Notes: a model not told the origin generated them from the sequence alone. A stretch of 64,000 bases of DNA from Marthasterias glacialis (GCA_911728455.2 OU452225.1:14296731-14360730); one strand, 5' to 3'; counted from the first letter of the stretch, positions 1 to 15,400 are shown. Translations and numbers: made by a program.

Positions 1-484
1 ACGCCACTGTGTTTATCACATTTATTAGAAAGACAGTAAGATTCTGGATGGACAAAACCTGGTATCACATTCATTTCAAATCGTACACGCTTTTTTGCAG
101 CTCTGTATAATTATGCAAAAGCTTGCCCCTAAACCATGTAATGTAGAAACTTTGTCTTTAGATTGTGGTGTTTAATTTGAGCCATCACTTGTCACCAGGC
201 AGATAGAGGGAAACTTTGGGACACTTGGTTGCAGCACACATTCCAGGTAAATTCCCAATGTTTACGCAGTTCTGATTTCTACTCCCACCTCGTGACCCCA
301 AAGGTCTCATACTATTGTACCATACAATTTTAACCCACATTTTGCTTATTAATTTTGAGATTACACTTCCCTTTTCCTACCCTCCACAGTTGCCTTTTCA
401 GGGTGTATTATAAGCCTGAATACACCCATCATTGTGGATCTATAATCATTGCTGGATGAGACTCTCTCAACATGAGGTACTTAC

Positions 485-3400
485 CCCTCCGGTACAGGGA
501 CCTTCTTCTGGGCCTTGGGGGCCACTGGATTTAGCTCTCCAGCAAACAGAGCAGCAACCTCCTCTGCCACGGCAACATCCTTCTCCTGCAACTTAGTGAT
601 GTATTTCAGCATTTGAAGGATGCAGCATGCCTAGGATTGGAATTAAATGAGACATGTTCTTCAATTTGTTTTACATAGCAGGGTTACTGAACACACATAG
701 ATTTGATGGGAACTGACTGCGTTAGATGTCAGATTTGGAAACGACAAAACTGGGACTGGTAATTTCATCACTTCAAAAACGCTAAAATATAGGATTTGTA
801 AAGCTGATAGTGCAGTGGTCTTACTTTGCGTGATTCAATATATACATGACAAAATAAACCTATGAAAATTTGGGCTCAACCCGTTGTCTGAGTCGGAGAA
901 AAAAGGTGGAAAACCATGCACTTATTTCAACATGTAAACATATTGTCCTTCATTTTGATTGTTACAATAATTAAAATCAAGGTCTTCAAATTCTATTTTC
1001 TCGACTTTGACAGTATTTCAGCCAGAAATATTTCTATGGTAGATTGGTCCTTGTATGAGCTTTGTAATCAGTAAGCTTTCAGACTGATACTAATAAAACA
1101 TATTTTTTTATAAATACCAATCCTGTGAAAAATCCTAAAATCAGAAGAACATTTTTGCATATCACATCTCTGGTTGTTATTATGTAACAGGCATTATAAT
1201 CTCTCCCTACCCTCTCTTGGACTTCTAGATTAGCGCTCTCGGCAAAGACAGGGAGTTTCTCGGTGATGAGCAGGGTCACCTCCTGGATTGACTCGCGCTC
1301 ACCGTCAGGCTCCAACTTCACCAGTATTGCACTGTACAGCTTGATGATGTTGTGAACGTAAATGCTCTGCAAATCAAATGAGTTTTGATAAGAAATTGAT
1401 TTCTAATAATATGGATTTTTGGTAAATAAATTATAATTGATATTTACCCTTTTTGAAATTCGGTTGACACTAAGCTTGTGCAGATTGTCACAATTTACCA
1501 TCGTGATACATATACATTAGATATTATCATTACTACTTTGGTGAATTATACCTTTAACCATTTATGGCGCGATGTCGTGTATACATTCCATTATTTTCCG
1601 TGCCAGAAAGAAAAGGGCGTGTGTTTTATATTTTTGTTCGAAATTTGAAGCCACGAACAAAGGTTGCCCGGGCATTCCACTTTGGAGCATGCACAGAGCT
1701 AAGGATTTGCATGTAATGGTGCATGAATATGATATTTTCTCGATATTTTTTCTGCTTCAATGAGAATCTTTGTTCTCTTAGCGTTGTCAAGTCAGGGTTT
1801 CTTTCTGTCAGCGGTACTCTCAAAGAAAAGTGATTCAAGCAATTGTGTGCAAATAAAAAATCCTGTCGGGGTTGGATTGGAAAAAACGAAAGATCCCCCT
1901 CGTGAACTGGTTTAAGCCATGATTTGTGTTTTTCACAATCACTATATTTTGGGGGGTTTGTTGGTTAATTCCTACCAGGAATTTCACATCATATCCCAGT
2001 CTCTCTCATTTTTTTGTAATGAAGCCGAAGTCACTTGATTCAGCCACGGCCTTACTGTTACCTGTTGGCAAGTGTGACATAATTCCACTGTAAGCAAAGC
2101 CCAATCCATTCAAACTGGCTCCAACCGATTGCGATCAGCCAATAGGAATTCATGTCAAGTTTAATAACTGGACTTGGCTTTTACACACGTTCTTCAAAGA
2201 CTGAGGGGTTTCTCAGAATTTAAGTTTGTGTCAAAAGAAACACCTTTCAACGATAAAAATGTGTGATGTTTTTGTAAAATTAAACACAAATGTAGGACAG
2301 CTTTGGAACTGGAAGTAGCGATCACTTTGGGCGTGCAACAGATGTGCGCACGTGTGACGCAATGATTTACCAACAGAATCCTTTGTTTAAGTGCACAGCG
2401 TGTAAAATCTCACCTGTATATGACCTGGTAGACTGGTAACCCTCTGCCTCAGCATAGCCTCCAACGTTACCCGAGGCTCTAGTAAGAACTCAGAGAACTC
2501 CCCAACAATCCAGGCTGCTGCGTAGAGTACCTCACAGATCCCGTTAAGCTGGGCTGACGACCCCACCAAAAGACTGGAGTTTTCGAGGAGCAGGGCCTGG
2601 ATGTAAAACAAACATCAAATCATTGAACGTCTCTCTCCATCAAATGTTCTCCCTGAATGTCTTCAGCAAGTTTGTTTTTGATCAACAATACAATACTGCC
2701 TCTAGGTCGTGGGTTCGAATCCCAACCGAGGAAAATGCCTGTGATTCTTTGCACAGGACTCGGGAAAGTACCGAGTATACAGTGCATAACACACATCGGT
2801 GTATGAGTAAAACATTACAAATAATATTCTTTATCCCTGATGCAAAATTAACATCTATCATAATACAATGAAATGTTTCCTGGTGAAAAACAGTGGCTCA
2901 AAGACCTGTAACTGAAACTGATTCTACTTCCAACTTTATCTATGGGTATAATTTTTTACAGAGACATTGTTTTGACTCAAATAACATTGATTGCACTGAA
3001 TTGTTCAGGTTCACTGTCAACAATCTATAAATATTGCAATGTCTGGTCTAACACTGAACTGTGGATCCATGAAAATCAGGATGGATTTGACTAACCATAA
3101 ATAAAAATGCTAGCACACAAAGCCTGGGAACGTCTGAGGCATTAGGATTCAATGACAAAATGCAGTTAAAACCCTCCTAGTCTTGGTAAAAATTTTGAGC
3201 GAGTTTATCAACCATTTGAAACTAATCAACTGCACAGGTTGTTTATTGTGTCACAGCTTTGCCCAGAGGTATATATGTGTGCTGTGAACATTCACTAATA
3301 ATAATAATTTGGGAGGCTAATCATCCTGACTGGCAGCTGAGATGCTGAATTGCAAAGGACGCAGCTATGAAGTGTTCGAGCTGCGGGCCTTAAAGGGCGC

Positions 3401-6400
3401 CAACTGAATCAACCCATATATGACCATGGAGCACAGCCTGAGATCGAAAGTGTTTGGTTTTTCCCGAAGGGAGGAAAACTGGAGAGCCCGGAGAAAAACC
3501 CTCGTGGAACAGGAGAGAACCAATGCACAACCCTACTCACATGATACCATACTGCAGGCTGGCATAGTTTATCTATCATTCAAAATCACAGAGTTTGATA
3601 TTGACAGGTCAGAGAGTAGGAGGGTTAATCCACTCCCATTGGGATAGCTGCATATTTGATATGGAGCCATGCGCTGGCTCAATGATCAAAGAGCGATGAT
3701 GAGGTGTTCCTTGGCTATTGCCAAGTTACGCAGGGCTCGGTGGCTTACTCCATGACTGTACGACTCCTTCACAAATACTCACCATCTGTTGTACTCCAAA
3801 GGATCGTATCGCCTTGACTCGGATGGCTACATCCAACATCTGAGATGCAATCAGATGGCCGTGTTTCGTTCCCTCAATTTTGGTCAGCTCCACTAGAATG
3901 CTCACGTACCTACGCAATCAAAATAAACATGTCAACAGAAACGACAGACTTTGAGGAACGAAACATTGGTTTCTAGCACGATATCCTAAGGTTTTCATAC
4001 AACAATAAAAATAGTACTACTACTAGTAAAGCATTCATGAAGCAATATGTGCAAGGCATGTAGAGAGCAATTAGCTCAATACAGAGCTTGTGGTAAAACT
4101 GCCACAACGAGAGTTAAGCACCATTGACTGGGGCCAGTCAGTAATTGGATGGGCCATGGAAGGGATCCTTTACTTTAAGCCTGTGTCTTTCGGTTGGGAG
4201 AGTAGGTCCTGTGCTTTCTGTAATGCACATAAAAACACCCAGGACACTTTTATATTGTAGAAGACAAGGGGGCAAATTACTTGTGTTGCAATGTTTTCAG
4301 GGTTTACCAAAACATACCAACTGAGCTAACCAGCCCTGAAGCGGGATCTGAACCAGCTGAACAGACCGGCGCTCTACCAACTGAGTTAACCAACCCTGGA
4401 GCGAAATCTGAACCAGCTGAACAGACCGACGCTCCACCATCTGAGCTAACCAGCCCTGAAGCTGGATCTGAACCAGCTAAACAGACCGGCACTCTACCAA
4501 CTGAGCTAACCAACCCTGGAGCGAAATCTGAACCAGCTGAACAGGCCGACGCTCCACCAACTGAGCTAACCAGCCCTGGAGCAGGATCTAAACCAGCTGA
4601 ACAGACCGTCGCTCCACCAACTGAGCTAACCAGCCCTGGAGCGAAATCTGAACCAGCTGAACAGACCGACGCTCTACCAACTGAGCTAACCAGCCCTGGA
4701 GCAGGATCTGAACCAGCTGAACAGACCGGCGCTCTACCAACTGAGCTAACCAGCCCTTGAGCAGGATCTGAACCAGCTGAACAGACGGACGCTCCACCAA
4801 CTGAGCTAACCAGCCCTGGAGCGGGATCTGAACCAGCTGAACAAACGGACGCTCCACCAACTGAGCTAACCAGCCCTTGAGCAGGATCTGAACCAGCTGA
4901 ACAGACCAGCGCTCTACCAACTGAGCTAACCAGCCCTTGAGCGGGATCTGAACCAGCTGAACAAACCGGCACTCTACCAACTGAGCTAACCAGCCCTGGG
5001 AAGCGGCAGCACGGGGATCACCATATAAGGGTGATGTGACTGGTTTTTTACATTAATATTTTGTGGGAGGATTTTCCCAGTGTACCCACCATTCAAAGTT
5101 GATGATGTACTGATAGTTATTCTGACTACAGATCTGAATGATCTTAGCAAGCAGCTCGTCTCTGTACTGTGATCCTTCTGCCCTGTCCACATGGATCATT
5201 AACTTCTTCACAATCTCCATCAAGTTCTTCTTGGAGACCTGGAGAGCGAAACAAAAATAAATGCTTCTGAAGCCCCTCAACATGATTTCAATGACCCAAA
5301 TTACTTTAGTTGTTCCTCCCAGCAAACACACATCCCCGCACAATCACACAGGCATCCCTTTTGCTCTTTCCTCTGTTCCTTTCCTCTTTTTTTTTTGAAT
5401 TCCCCAGCGGGGGACCCTTTGTTCCTATGGGAAACTTTTGAATGCTAGGTGCAGGTATGCAACTGCAGCTTGTCAAAAAAAAAACCCAGAAAAATAGAGG
5501 AAAGTGCCAGGCACAGCAAGACTTTGTACTGCGTTTTTCAATTTTCAATGGCACAGCTGACAAACCAAACACGAGGAAATCAGCTGATCAGCTGAAAATG
5601 TTGCATGCCTGTAGGTGGCAGCAGACATACCAGGTAAATTTCCATTGTTTACGTAGTTCTGAGCATGCATGGATTTATCTGGTAAGCCTGCTGTACACAC
5701 ACACACACACACACACATTTGTTGACCTGCTGAATCAAAGACTTGGTCTTTGTTCTCTCATTTTTGTTTTATTTATTTTATTTATTTTATTACACTTTAC
5801 ACCGGCAAAACAACAAAAATCAGTAAATACACAACAACAAAACTATCACAAACATCAAAACTAATTTAAAATGTTAAAAACCAAGCCAGTGAGTGGCAAG
5901 GAGGAACAGGTGACCAGCACCTCTACAAGGCCGTCCTTCCGTCCTTCAATGTTTGAAAAATATTGAATGATCAAACAGCAGTACCAGAGGGTCGAAGCCC
6001 TTACAGCAAGATTTGAACTGGCCTCTCATATCAGGCATGCTCAGTGGTCTATTGGCTTTGACTACCTGCTCTAGAATGCCAGAGGGGGGAGGGTCATTCC
6101 AAAGGACTCTAAAAGGCCCGAGATCACACATCGATGATTAAGACCAACACAGTCTTTATCCCTGATTCAATGGGAGACTTTGGAACAGTAGGTGGCAGCA
6201 GACTTACCAGGTAAATTTCCTTTACGTGCTAAGTCTGCTGCCACCTAGTGTCCTCAAAAGTCTCCCATTATTCCATCAATTCAAAAAGCTTCAAGCTGTA
6301 AATAAGATGCATGTACATACCATGCCGTAGAGTAGATCCAGCGCTCTGAGCCTGATTGACTCATCTTTGTCATCAAGACAGTCTAAGATAAGATCCTTGT

Positions 6401-9400
6401 GACTCTGAACTGACTTGGGATGAGTCTTCAAGATTTTACCCATTGCTAGCAGACCCAGGTACTTGACTGTAGAAGACAGTAATTTGAAAGTTTAAGCATT
6501 GTACATAATCTTCAAAGTATGAAACCCTATTACACGTATATGTAAGCAGTATTTATATACAGACATGCAAATTGTTTTTGAAGAAAACAAGCAGGAAACT
6601 GCCAAGCATACAAATTGTCATAGTGTTTTTTCAGTTTTTAATGATACTGAAAAGGGAAGATCTAAGACCCGTTACTGGATTTTAAAAAGTATTCAGATTC
6701 ACCTTAATGGTAGAATACAGGATTGGTATTCATCAACAGGTTTTTTTTAATTATCAGTCTGAAAGCTTACTGATCATCAAGTTCATACCAGTTCCAATCT
6801 TCCATGGAAATACTTCTATCTTATATACTGTCAAAGTTGAGAAAATAGAATTTGAAGACCCTGATTCTAATTTTGTGTGACAACCGAGATTAAGGACAAT
6901 ATGTTTACATGCTGAAAAGTGTGCACGGTTTTTCGCATGTATCTCCCCACTCGGACAACGGATTGAGCCCAAACTTGTTTCGTTTTTTTTCATGTCCATA
7001 TATTGAATCACACAAAGTAAGAACACTGCACTATCAGCTTTACCAGTCCTATTTTTAACCTCTAAGATGAGTTGTCAAAACAACCATGGTGATTTGTATT
7101 GTGACATAACACTTTGCTCAGCAGTTAAGATTAATTCGCATTCCAGATCAATCTTATCCTGTTGTGAAAATAACCCCTAATCTTGAAGTTCGAGGTGTTA
7201 ATAGGTTTCGCACGTAGGGACCATGTCATGCCTGTGAGTAGGAAAGACTGTTCAAAATGCAATTCATTGGCCTGATAAAGTCAACTTACGGTTCTGGTCT
7301 GTGTCCTCAATTAGAATACGGAGCTTTTGCACACACAGCTGTGAACAACAAAGAGACATTGCAGAAAGAGAGAGAAAAAATAATTAAAGGATCAATCTTG
7401 TATACAATCTTGAAATGTGTTAACGTAAGAGTTAGTCACCCCTCATGATGAGAATTGGTTCAATGACGAGGTACAGTTTATCACGGTATGTACATTCTAT
7501 CTTCTGAAGCGTCAAATCCAATTCTTTTGGAGACAAAACTTCATATACCCCAATCCACCAGACAAATCTCTCTTTGTCTTACTGTGGATTATAAAATTGA
7601 AAATTTGACTTATTTAAAAAGTGTCATTTTTTGGCAAGGGGAATGTACATGTAGACGTAGCATGACCCATGTTACGCCCATGTCCCACACACTTTATGTT
7701 TCAAGTCCAATGGACTTGCGTACAACTTCATCAAACCAGTCTTCAACAAAGGACAATGCATCAAGTCAAAATATGTCTCAATCCACTCCAGCATGTATCT
7801 GCATGATATAGATTTGTGGCCAACAGTGCATAAATTCAGCGCAATGCATCAAGATGCTGCCGTTTTCAGAGTATATGCAGGCATGGTATTTGGTCCTTGC
7901 AAAAAAGTAGGAACATTTTATCGAATAAAAGGACTGACCAACAAGTGGTGTTAGGCTTGAATAGACTTTTCAGGCCATTTAATCACAATTTTTCTGTTTT
8001 GTCCAAGGGCGTTAAAAATCAGAAATCAGAATAATGTAGGAGGAATATCATGCCTGTATATGCTTGCTTAATACATGCAGACGTTTTCCCCACAACGAAG
8101 GACAGGGTTTGCTGGACTCTACACAGTGTTATGGATCCCTCCAGAGCTGCCAAACACTTGCATCTTGCAATCAGGGAGATTTTGTACAACATTCAAGGCG
8201 ATAGTTTGAATTGCATTTAACGCAACAGGGGGAAAAAATCCATAATCAGGGAGATTTTCAGATTTGTTCATCAGAACATGGACAGATTGGTTTATTTTTC
8301 AGGGAACTTTCTGCAGAATCAGGGAGAGTTGGCAGCTCGGGTGTGGATTTCACAAAGCGCTAGGACTAGTCTTGTCTCGAGTTAGGACGAGTAACTAGTC
8401 CGAACTTACAGGACTAGTCATAAGTTAGGGCGAGTCCCAAGTTAGGACTAGTTTTGATCCCTTGCAAGTGCAGCATACAGCTTCAAAGTCTGCAATTTTG
8501 AGTGATACTAATTGATGGAATCTGATGTAAGCCACAGCTCTTTGAGTTCTTGAACTAAACTATTGCAATGGTTCAACATTATTTAAGTGCTGTAATTGAC
8601 TAGGTTAGCATACACAAGTACTTTGCAGTACTTAGCAAGGATTCCCGGCTCTAATGCCATGTACATGTGATGTACACATCCATTAACCCTCCTACTGTCT
8701 GGCCATTCAATATCACCCATTGTGGTTTTGAATAAAAAAAAATACTGCAACCATGCCAGCCTTTGATATGCCATCATGTGATGAATGAATATATGGTACA
8801 CACATACATACACAGTTAGCTCTGTGCACACTTGTGCCATCATACACAACTAATGCAGCAGAACAGTTTCAAACGGTTGGTCAAACTGCTGGAAAATGTG
8901 ACCAAGAGTAGGCGGATTAATTAATGTTGCTTAACATGTTCATTGTTAAAAAACAAAAATTGTGAACTTGCGGCTGAATATTAGAGCTGCAAAAAAGCAT
9001 TCAAATTTATTAACATCACAGCAGTTTTGCGACTCAGAATCAGGCTACCGGCCAAAAGTTTAATGCCATGTGAACCATGGAGCCCTACTGGTTCCCACTA
9101 CTTTTCTTTTGAAATACTTTTCGCTTAATAGCAGCTTCATGATATTGGTCTCTGCTTAGCAACTATCTGTACCCTCCTATACACTGGTACCACAGACTGC
9201 CACAAAGTACCATACCTTCCAGGCTAGCATTGGGTGCATGGGTTTTCTTCAGTTTGAACAGCTGGTATTATCAGGAAACCCCAATGGCTTGTGCACTGTG
9301 GACATAGTCTCCACAGTCTCCTGTGGAATTTTGTGGCACGGGCCAGTTTGGCAGGAGAGTATACCGATAGTGATGGGATGAGCAGTTTCATGAAAAAGCA

Positions 9401-12400
9401 GCCCAGGGATGAATCATGCATAATTTGGTTAACCCATCACCTCAGAGTCCTCAATAGACCTTTATCATGCCGCCAGCCACCATCTTAGTCATGATCCCTG
9501 TATCCAGTAACAGTAATGGATACTAATACTCATTGTACAAAAAGGAACCAAACTATTTTGACTTCCGGCCTCAATTTGGTTACATTGATTTGAATGGGTG
9601 AAAATCAATATGATAAAGGTCTATAGAACTGTATCATGCTGCTAACACCTTTGTCATGTTCCCTATCTACTAAAGCAATGATGAATACCAATTCTCTTTA
9701 CAACGAAAAGGGACCAGCCTATTTCACTCTTCCAGCCTCAGCTTGGTTACACAGACTTGAATGTAAGATGACTGCACCATGATTATTATCTACGTGGGAG
9801 CTTCACAAAACCCAAACCATTCCTTAAAAACCCGAGACCCCTCAGGAAAACGGCTATTTCAAATGGAAAGGATTCTTGTTCCCAGTGTGAGAACCAAGTT
9901 TTGGAATGTTTCTTTTTGGGCACACCATGCATTCCCAGTGGGTAACTCCCTGTGAACCCATATTCTATGATTAATAATCTTAGACCCCCTGCAGAGGCCG
10001 CCATCGCTGAGGTCAACAACAGAAACGTGCACGCCTGTACGTGCCATGCACAATTTTCAACCAATGATAGGTCTTCCCTTGACCTCAGTGAGGGCGCTGT
10101 TTGAGCATGTGGCATAATGTGCAAGGAGTCCATAGTGACCACAGATATCAAAAATCTGGTTTTCTGATTGATTTTTGTGATTTGATGTTGAATTTGTTAC
10201 CATCAATAAACAATTTCAAGATACATTTTTCAGCCAATGATAGGTCTTCCTTTGACCTCTCATTGCTGAGGGTGCTGTTTGAGCTTGCATTTTAGTGTGC
10301 TTCACCAGTCCGCGCAAGATGTCGTGTACCAACGCACATACTTTCCGAGTCTGCAAATGAGTAATGTGAGTTTTGCATTTTTGTGTGAAATTCTAAGCCT
10401 GCAACAAAGGTCACCCGCACATTCCACTTTGTACATTGAGCACATACACCGTGTAACGCTTCGTTTCACAAAAAAAGGACAGATGGCCTTGAATAATTCG
10501 CCGGTTTTTGCCCATTTTGCGAGGGGGTTATTGTGTAATCCCCAATTCCAGACCTTTATCCGTTTGTTCCAAAAAGACGATTACGAGACATCATGAGGCT
10601 TCCACCATTGTTTATTGTATTTCGGCTCAATGAAGGTAAGTTTGAGTTATTGACAGAGTTTTCAGCCATGGTTCCAGATTGGAGAACAATCCTCAGCCGT
10701 AGCTCACTGCCAAGGTTTTGCAATTCACAGAGCAAGTATTTTTTCTTGATAGAGGAAATACAAATCACAACACTTCAAAGATAATCTTTGTCCTCTTGGC
10801 TTTGTCAAGTCAAGGTTTCTTTGTTCTAGTGGTACTCACAAAGAAAAATGATTCCGGCAATTCAAATTAAATTTCCCATCAGGCTTGACGGGGAAAAAAA
10901 AGGAAGATTCCTGGCGGAAACTGGTTAAGAGATTGTTCAAATGTTCCAGTTTGGAAGTGCTACCAAGCAATGGTTTGGAAGTTCTATCAACCAATGTAGG
11001 GCATGAAATGATCTTCATTCTACACAACTGAGACAGGAAATGTGTCAGTTTGAATACAAATCTTGGTCACAATCCCATTAGAGTGATCCAACAGTACCAT
11101 ACCACTTATTCAGATGATTGAAGTCAACCTATGTTACGGGTGTTGACTTGTCATGAATATTTATCTTGCCTAGACGACTTATTTTATGGATTACGTCAAC
11201 TTGTCAAGATATTTATCTCACCAAGACGACTTCCTAAACTAAGAAGTCCACTTATCATCTCAGTTTCGTTAAGCTGTCTCGGTGGGACAAAATATCACCA
11301 TTTTTAAGTCAATTTTTTTGGTTCAGTAAGAAGTCTTAGCAAGACAAACTATCAGGACAAGCCCACATCTTAGGGCCAGTAAGTCCACTTGGAGAGATAA
11401 ATTATCTCGTTATCTGGACAAGTTGTACGGCACTTCTGGAGTTCCCTACATTTGTGACGTTATTCCCACATAAACCAAAACATTCACTGTTTTTTTTTAC
11501 TGGTGAGATAAATCATCTTGTTATCTGGGTATGTTGTATGGCACTTCTGGAGCTCCATACATTTGTGTGACGTTATTCCCACATAAACCAAAACATTCGC
11601 TGGTTTTTTTTTTACTGGTGAGATAAATTATCTTGTTATCTGGGTAAGTTGTACGGCACTCCTAGAGCTCCGTATATTACTGTGGCTTGATTCCAACATA
11701 AACCAAAGCCTAGTTTTTTGGAATGACTGGATCCAATGATCATTAGAAGTCCACACAAATTGTATTAACCTGAGTAGTTAGAGATGATTGTTAATAAAGC
11801 TTCAACTCCAAACGAACAAATAACTGTCAAAATTGATAAAGAATGAAGTGAATCTTTGAAATGAGTGTATCAGGGGTGATGATCATGAAATAACCATTAA
11901 AACGCACTCTCCAGTGAACACATCAACGGATGATATCATTATGAATGGGTTGATGAGAGACTTAGGGCATGTCTGAACTGGCGGCTATGGCTATAGTTGG
12001 ATCGACGCGTCATCATGCGTTGAAATATAGGATGTCTTTAGCAACACCCCTAGCAACAATTGCAGCCGTAGCCGCCAATTGGGACGCGACCCAAGAGATG
12101 ATAGGTGGCAGCAGACACACCGGGTGGGTTTTTTCTTCTATTAGTTACAATTTCATGGACATGTGTATTGTCGAGAACAATGGATTACCTGGTTAAGTAT
12201 GACTACCACATAGATTTTATTAAAATGTCCCATACATGATGATGATAAATGTAGCTAAATGTAAAAGCCAAGTGTGTCTACTGTTTTGTTATTTGAGTTT
12301 GTTATTGCCATGCAAATTTTTGGCGCCACCTGGTGTGCAATGTTAAGGCCAGTTCAAACTCTACTTCCCCCTGCAGCAATTTGAAGTGAGCTGCCGGTAG

Positions 12401-15400
12401 CGTCATCCACATTCACATTTGCATGAAGTATGAACAAGCCTTTAAAGTTAAAAAAGACCTCACCGCAACACCACTACAAAAACAATCCAGACAAAATGAT
12501 CAGCAACCAAACCCTGTCACAGTCTGGGCCTGTGCATGTTCCTTGTTCCGGCCCCCTTTTTAAAATCCCGCCTCCCGGAAGCAAACGGGGGGGATCTGTC
12601 GGGCAAGGGTCATGGGTCAGAGTTCACAAGGTCGGTGTGAGAGTATATACCTGTATTGATGCTGAGTGGTCGGGCATTCCTGAAGATAACGAAATCAAAA
12701 CTGTAAGTTACAAAAGAGAGAGAAAATGAGACGGGAGAAGGGGAGAGAAAAACAGGGAGAGAAAAAAAGAGCAGCGTTCAGTCGAATGATCAAATGGAGC
12801 CCAGGATTTGGTAGGGATACAGAGGATTTGAAATTCTCAATAACTACCAAGTACTAAACATAGAGCTATCATGTATACATTGACCACATCTCTCTCTCTC
12901 TCTTGTTTCCACATGCACAGGTTTTGTGAAGCCTGCTGGGACGCAGACATGTTTGAGGTTTGTACGTGACCGTGGAACAAATCTTTTTTTCTCACAGAAC
13001 TTACATTAATGTTGAAACTGATGAACGTCCATATGAGGGTTTGCGTTACGTGCACACACACTGACAATTTGAAGCTTTTACATGCATGTAGGTTTGTACA
13101 CAAACATGGATGCGCCCACATGGCTTCAAAATGCAGACCTTGTGACCATTCGAATTTCTAGTCAAAATTTATTTCATAATAGCTCTATGGTTCTAAACTA
13201 CTAACAGCCTTTGTATGAAGGTACATATATACACCAAGAGTAACATTCAAGTTCATGTAAATGCATGCAGTAATAAATAAAGTAAAGATACAGTACACCA
13301 TCGAAAGCGACAGCTTAGTGTACTTGTATGTTGAACCTATTGTCTTGAGGGTATTTCCAGACTGTGAGTGCCGCAAGCATGCCCTTTACTGGGCTTTGCT
13401 TCAATGATTTCAGCCAGAAGAGTGTTAAAGGTGACAATTTGACACATGAAATACTTCAATGAAAGTGCAAAGAGATGTCACCTATTGACAGAACGTGGCT
13501 ACAGTCTGCCCATGGTCTGGCGTTTTTGGAAGTCTAACTGCGCGCATCGCACAGTCACACACGGGGAACTCGTGAATTGGAGCAAGAAAAACATATCGAA
13601 TGATGACGTCAGGTGAATTGGGTCAAATGTTGCATCAAACTTTGCAATTCTACATGAACGAAAAAACTATCTACATGTACATATAAATTATACACAACAC
13701 TCTGTACACACTTTTCTAGGACACTACTAACAAAAAAAAAACCAAAAAAAAGCTGAACAGCTGAGAAGTTGAACGCTTAAAAATACAATTGATCACAATT
13801 GTACACTGCCATTATTACATACATGTACCACATGCAGTTTTCTGTTAATAACATCAGATTCACCAGACGATAAAGTCAGGGAGTACATGTACTGCAATGT
13901 TGTACACAACTTTTCAAAGGCAAAACAAAACCCAACCCAACAGACCATCTTTTCCACAGACTTTGGCTTGACATGAATAAGATTTTGACTTCAGCGCCAC
14001 TGTTTTATACAGCTTCTGTAAATTTATTTTCAATTTTCTTCTTTAAAACCAACGACCGTTTTCTGGTGAGACAAAACCCATTTCCATCAACATGTACATG
14101 AAGCTACTTTGCAGAAACGTGCGTAGTTTATTCAGAAATAAAGCTGGATTGGAACTTCAACTTTTGAGGGGCAATCTATAAAGGGCACTTCCATCTGAAC
14201 AATTTAAAGTCGATGAACATATTTTGAAGAGGGGAATCAAGGGCAAGACCAGAGACAAGAGAGACCAATGCCTCCTTGGTCTCAGTGTAATTCCAAGGCT
14301 GTACATATTTTGAGTATCCACTTACAGAAAGTCAAAAGTCCTGGACATTATTTCACACAAATCTAGCATAGAATGAATTTTGGAGCCTCATAGATGCAAG
14401 AACAACTTGCTAGAATAATGACACACACACACACTGCAGGCCTCGAATTAACCCACGGCACCCACAGCAATTGCCGTGGTGCCCTGTGCTTTTGCCATGC
14501 TGCCCTTTGCAAAGTTCCAATACAAGTTTAAATTTTCCTCATAGAAGTGCCCCTTACCAGAAGCAAATTGCTGTGCCCCTTCAAGAGCGAAGTTCAAGGC
14601 CTGCACTGTACCAAACATGCACGTCTGCAAATAGCGAGACTTAGGCTGAATGGAACAATATGTACTGCATTTGGGCCTTAACATGCTTTAAATGGTAGTT
14701 CTTTCTGGCATACGTCTGGTGTACATGTACCTTTGAAAATCTTTCACAAATTTTGGAAATGCTTCTCTGTGGACGTGCTGTGATACTTATATGCAAGGCT
14801 TAAAGACGTTTTTCTCAACACAAAACACAACTCATGCATTGTGACTACAGAATGCTGGTTGTATTCTTTGAAATTAACCTCTACCGGGCAAATACTCTAG
14901 GTGGTGAACTGTACTTGCGGACAGTCAGTATTTAGTTTGGAGACTCACCCGAGATGACTGTGTTGATGCATTCATAGAGTAATGACATGGCTGACGTACT
15001 GTAAACACAAACAGAAAATCAAACTGTCACATGTAAATCAGAAAATTTGAAGATTCTAAAGAAGAAAAAACAACTTGTCCTATTATCACATCATTCATTG
15101 CGGTTCCTTGCTCTGAGAGGGCCTTAAATTATACAATTCACACTAATTTGTTTTTTTCGCTTTGAGTACTGATCAACTGAGCATTTAATACTAATATCTG
15201 GTAAGGGCTCAGGCTTCAGTTTTGGCCCGGACGACTAGAGAAATTTAATCTGGGAAATTTAATCTGGAGTAGATGTGTGGCAATTACTGAACCAGTCACA
15301 TTCTCAGCTCAGTCATGTCAGTCTGTAGTCTTGTTCCACAACAGTCCAGTTGTATTAGTAACACCACTAGAATGTGCTTGAGGTTCGTGGTGTGACAGAT

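Noticed and set aside
4281-4972. Long open frames on both strands (159 and 222 codons) with 20-residue repeats
   Set aside because: They follow from a 60-bp tandem repeat whose period is a multiple of three. They lie in an AP3D1 intron, and the unit is tRNA-like, not coding.
13864-13891. 28-nt exon-like segment reading Y-M-Y-S-L-T-L-S-S-G, similar to the VLISLSSG missing from AP3D1
   Set aside because: Splice sites are acceptable and it fits the frame of the next exon, but its length puts it out of phase with the preceding exon (ends phase 1), so it cannot be joined as it stands.
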